From NCBI GenBank assembly GCA_964419145.1, contig CAYQOM010000002.1:434001-498000 (forward strand): a stretch of DNA of 64,000 nt, in the 5' to 3' direction. Position 1 is the stretch's first letter; every line of letters starts with the position of its first letter. The notes beneath the pieces are model-generated. The model was not told the origin of the DNA and did no database searches. It saw only the letters and a list, made by a program, of their open reading frames with translations. The DNA is from UBA2336 sp964419145. Lineage in GTDB: Bacteria; Bacteroidota; Bacteroidia; Cytophagales; Cyclobacteriaceae. Shown in pieces: positions 61,023 through 64,000 of the stretch. The position numbers were made by a program, and so were the translations under genes.

Positions 61023-62957
61023 ATGGAAAACAAAAAAAGACGCTTTCGCATTCGGTTCACTATTGGCAATAAGATTCTGGCGGGTTTTCTCGCGTTGATC
61101 GTATTGTTTGTGGTAAACGCCACGATCATTTTTCTTACTGGTAATCAGATCAACAATGTGGTTAACCAATCTGCCGAGATTGTTCGCCCTTCCAAAGATG
61201 CCATTAATGAATTTGTGTTGGCTGTGGAACGGTACCAGAAACTGATTACCAGTTGGGTGTATTTGCAAACCAACGAAGAAAACAAGAATGCTCTACTACT
61301 CCTGGTATCTACCGAGTATCCAAAAATTAAGGAAGATATTGACCGCCTGAAGGTAACCTGGGAGGTTGACAGTCAGAAAGTGTTGGTGGATTCTGTCTTC
61401 ATCCGATTCGATGAGGTTCAGGGCTATGCCAAGGATCAGATTATGGATCAGTTGAACTCATTTGAAAGTTACGAAGATGGTATTACCAAGCTGTTGGCCG
61501 AAGATGTTTTAGCCAACACCATTAACCCTCAGTTGGAAACAATTCTGACTGATTTGAAAGCCCTTGCGTTGGCACAAACCAATGCCAATGCCCTGGCCGA
61601 TCAGGAGTTGATCAGTTCCGCTAAACGGCTACGAAACATTACCCTCATACTAGCGGCTATTACGATTATCATTGGATTGGTAAGTGCTTATCTATTGATG
61701 CGTTCCATTACGCGTCCGGTCAACTTCCTAAAAGATGTGGTGACCAAACTTGGTCGTGGAGAGCTGGTGGAAGATAAACAGACCAAATTCAGCAACGATG
61801 AGATTGGAGAAATGGCTGTGGCCATGGATAACCTGGTAACAGGATTGAAGGGCACTACCTTGTTTGCTGAAAACATTGGTAAAGGAAATTACGCGTCAGA
61901 GTTCAAGCCATTGAGTGAGCATGATGTGTTGGGTAACGCATTGCTGAACATGCGTGATAACCTGGCAGCTGTTGCGGAAGATGATAAGAAGCGTAACTGG
62001 GCTACAGAAGGGTTGGCAAAATTTGGTGAAATTCTTAGAAGCAACACCAACGACCTCGAAAAGCTTTCCGATGAGATTATTTCTAACCTCGTGAAGTACC
62101 TGAAGGCCAATCAAGGGGCTTTATACATCATGGATGATGAGGAAGGCGAGGAGCAGGCTATGTCCATGCGTGCTTGCTATGCCTGGGATAAAAAGAAATA
62201 TCTGAATCATAAAATTCATAAGGGTGAAGGATTGTCGGGTCAGGCCTGGCAGGAGGGTGATACAATCTACCTGACAGAGGTTCCTCAAAACTATATTAAG
62301 ATATCTTCAGGCTTGGGTGATGCGAACCCTACTTCCGTGCTTATTGTGCCATTGAAAGTTAACGATCAGATTTTTGGTGTGGTTGAAATTGCTTCCTTTA
62401 ACACCTTTGCCGATTTTGAAATGGAGTTTGTTCAGAAGATTGCGGAAAGTATTGCTTCCACTATTTCTTCTGTTAAGATTAATGCCCGCACACAACGCCT
62501 GCTGGAGGAATCTCAAGAGATGACCGAGCAGATGCGCGCACAAGAAGAGGAGATGCGGCAGAACATGGAAGAATTGCAAGCCACACAGGAAGAAATGCAA
62601 CGTAACCAGTCAGAAACAGAAGGCACCATGCTGGCATTGAACAGCGCTTTGGCAATGGCCGATTACGATGTGGAAGGAAAGCTGACCAAGATCAACACCA
62701 ACTACTTAAGCATGCTTGGATACAGCCAGACTGAAGTAATAGGTGAACATCACAGAATTTTTGCAACGAAAGAAGACAAGAGCAGCGAAGAGTATCGCCA
62801 GTTCTGGCGTGACCTCGAGGCGGGCAAATCCCGTAAAGGAATTTATAAACGCCTTACCCGAAAAGGCGAGGTGATTAATGTACGTTCATACTTTTCACCG
62901 GTAAAAAATCACAACGGAGAGATTGTGCGCATCATGGAAATTTCCGTGGAGGCCTGA
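61023..62957 (+). CDS. Membrane HAMP-GAF-PAS sensor protein without output domain
   Basis: The 644-residue protein has two membrane helices (about 19-40 and 204-224) around an extracytoplasmic helical sensor (about 41-203). A HAMP domain (about 225-285, MRSITRPVNFLKDVV) and GAF domain (about 345-490) follow, then a coiled-coil (about 492-530) and a PAS domain (about 535-644). It ends in PAS. No kinase, cyclase, methyl-acceptor or phosphatase follows. It may signal by contact with another protein or lack its output part. Confidence 0.85.
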   Translation: MENKKRRFRIRFTIGNKILAGFLALIVLFVVNATIIFLTGNQINNVVNQSAEIVRPSKDAINEFVLAVERYQKLITSWVYLQTNEENKNALLLLVSTEYPKIKEDIDRLKVTWEVDSQKVLVDSVFIRFDEVQGYAKDQIMDQLNSFESYEDGITKLLAEDVLANTINPQLETILTDLKALALAQTNANALADQELISSAKRLRNITLILAAITIIIGLVSAYLLMRSITRPVNFLKDVVTKLGRGELVEDKQTKFSNDEIGEMAVAMDNLVTGLKGTTLFAENIGKGNYASEFKPLSEHDVLGNALLNMRDNLAAVAEDDKKRNWATEGLAKFGEILRSNTNDLEKLSDEIISNLVKYLKANQGALYIMDDEEGEEQAMSMRACYAWDKKKYLNHKIHKGEGLSGQAWQEGDTIYLTEVPQNYIKISSGLGDANPTSVLIVPLKVNDQIFGVVEIASFNTFADFEMEFVQKIAESIASTISSVKINARTQRLLEESQEMTEQMRAQEEEMRQNMEELQATQEEMQRNQSETEGTMLALNSALAMADYDVEGKLTKINTNYLSMLGYSQTEVIGEHHRIFATKEDKSSEEYRQFWRDLEAGKSRKGIYKRLTRKGEVINVRSYFSPVKNHNGEIVRIMEISVEA

Positions 62958-63003
62958 GATTAGAAGATTCTAATCTGTGGAATTTCAAAACCTCTATAAA
63001 AGC

Positions 63004-63032
63004 AAAAAAGTCCCGCGCCCCGGGACTTTTTT
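63004..63032. terminator. Strong bidirectional-type terminator after the HAMP-GAF-PAS gene
   Basis: A 12-bp perfect stem (aaaaaagtcccg / cgggactttttt) with a 5-nt loop has A- and T-runs on each side. It lies 47 bases after the stop. Confidence 0.9.
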
Positions 63033-63151
63033 GTTTACCTAAACCTAAACCTATGAGAAGAATTACTCTACTCAATTGGCTTAACGATTTAACATGGTAA
63101 AGGTTACATTGTTTTTTAATGGAAGTAAAAATTTTCGGATAAATGGTGGAT

Positions 63152-63775
63152 TTACTGTTTAAGCTTTTCGCTGAACACTTTTTTGAATTTTTCTAGCTTG
63201 GGCTGGATAACGTAGGTGCAGTATGGCGCATTGCCATTGAGGTTAAAATAATTTTGGTGGTAGTCTTCAGCCGGGTAAAACTCTGCTGCAGGGCTTATTT
63301 CGGTTACAATCGGGCGGTCAAATGCCCCGGAAGCATCCAATTTTTGCTTGTAGGCGCTGGCTAATTCCTTTTGCTCAGCGGAATGATAGAAAACGACCGA
63401 ACGGTATTGGGTTCCCACATCAGCCCCTTGCCGGTTTAGGGTAGTGGGGTCGTGGGTGCCCCAGAATATTTCAAGCAGTTCGGGATACGTAATGATGGCC
63501 GGATTAAAGGTTATTTGAATCACTTCGGCATGCCCGGTAAGGCCGGATGTCACCTCTTTGTAGGTCGGGTTTTTGACTTTACCTCCCGAATAACCGGACA
63601 CTACTTTTTCTACGCCCGCTACACGTTGAAATACGGCCTCTGTACACCAGAAGCACCCACCACCGAAGGTGGCTATCGCTGATTTATTTGTCATGTTAGA
63701 TGGTGTTGATTTATGCTGCTGGGCATAACCGGTTGTCAAACCAATCAGCAGCAAAAGGGTCATGAATTGTTTCAT
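63152..63775 (-). CDS. msrA: Peptide-methionine (S)-S-oxide reductase MsrA, exported
   Basis: The 207-residue protein has a signal peptide (ending GYAQQ) and the MsrA active site GGGCFWC (Cys41 nucleophile), then YSGG and GHAEVIQITF. It repairs oxidised methionine, here probably in the periplasm. ATG 63775 is the start. Confidence 0.94.
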   Translation of the reverse strand: MKQFMTLLLLIGLTTGYAQQHKSTPSNMTNKSAIATFGGGCFWCTEAVFQRVAGVEKVVSGYSGGKVKNPTYKEVTSGLTGHAEVIQITFNPAIITYPELLEIFWGTHDPTTLNRQGADVGTQYRSVVFYHSAEQKELASAYKQKLDASGAFDRPIVTEISPAAEFYPAEDYHQNYFNLNGNAPYCTYVIQPKLEKFKKVFSEKLKQ

Positions 63776-63846
63776 GATGTGATAACCTTGATCCGACCAA
63801 AATAGTTTTGGTCAGATCAAGGGTTTGTCGTCTGTATTACAACAGT

Positions 63847-63999
63847 TTAATTGTATTGCTGATAGAATGAACGAATAGCAGGAGTGAGCTGGTCGTAAAT
63901 CGGGCCGGCAAAAGCGAGGAACATGGCCTGTGGATCGGGTGGTTGAATTTCTCTTCGCTTACACATTTCCAATTGCTGAGAAGTTAAGGCACGCTCATC
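63847..63999 (-). CDS. C-terminal end of an unrecognised protein (cut by window edge)
   Basis: The last 50 residues of a gene on the minus strand are visible (ending TPAIRSFYQQYN). The segment is helical and proline-rich in part (REIQPPDPQAMF). No family can be named from it. Confidence 0.5.
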   Translation of the reverse strand, partial: DERALTSQQLEMCKRREIQPPDPQAMFLAFAGPIYDQLTPAIRSFYQQYN

Positions 64000-64000
64000 A

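Noticed and set aside
1..64000. tRNA, rRNA, CRISPR arrays, insertion-sequence ends or integrase genes
   Set aside because: I read for cloverleaf-type, rRNA-like and regularly spaced repeats and for transposase or integrase motifs and saw none; a tRNAscan or ISfinder run would be decisive.

Overview
The window looks like one contig from a Bacteroidota chromosome, most likely a Cytophagales-type bacterium. Evidence for this is the TAnnTTTG promoter boxes, DUF5686 and DUF5777 proteins, SprB-like repeats, a PorE-type OmpA protein, a BLUF protein and split transketolase halves. A run of 10 Ns at 26214-26223 shows it is a draft or metagenome assembly. I found no rRNA, tRNA, CRISPR array or recognisable insertion sequence.

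Layout. 1-4373: end of an ECF sigma gene, a class V (SerC-like) aminotransferase, a K+ channel and a fused phosphoserine phosphatase/phosphoglycerate dehydrogenase. Together the aminotransferase and the fusion could cover all three steps of serine synthesis. 4424-7296: an arsenic operon (arsR-arsM-arsC-acr3) with two palindromic operator candidates. 7323-8279 and 26909-27757: the C- and N-terminal halves of a split transketolase, in the right order and orientation for one operon but 18.6 kb apart. Between them lie a BLUF photoreceptor, a YtxH protein, an arylsulfatase gene broken by one amber codon, the large TIR/STAND operon and an alpha/beta hydrolase gene broken by a stop and the N gap.

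The most unusual region is 11359-25909. It is a tightly packed, same-strand set: a TIR-DUF4062-like protein, two tandem 1350-residue nSTAND-type NTPases with one membrane anchor each, a seven-helix membrane protein, a TPR-S/SLOG-like/cyclase-homology protein, a TIR-TM-TolB-like-TPR protein and a truncated third TIR start. Gene overlaps suggest one coupled transcription unit. The architecture suggests a membrane-tethered NTP-dependent signalling or conflict (defence-like) system. The function is inferred, not shown.

27875-49868 is mainly housekeeping: PorE-like OmpA protein, peroxiredoxin with a lysine-rich tail, M23 and M48 peptidases, FAA hydrolase, exonuclease, a degenerate Mur-ligase-like protein, dnaB, etfBA, bifunctional nuclease, CNT transporter, TrmH-type methyltransferase, SanA-like protein, DUF5686 protein and thrS-infC-rpmI-rplT, where infC starts at ATT. 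50159-50418 holds two tandem small-RNA-like units with the same 20-nt 5' element, each with its own -7 box and terminator. 50537-56219 is an ECF sigma/membrane-anchored partner pair, a SprB-repeat lipoprotein with a CX3CH motif, YceI, a DUF5777 barrel and an SSS symporter. The rest contains MoeB-rhodanese, RidA, LhgO, a class II amidotransferase, a HAMP-GAF-PAS protein without an output domain, MsrA and the end of one unrecognised gene.
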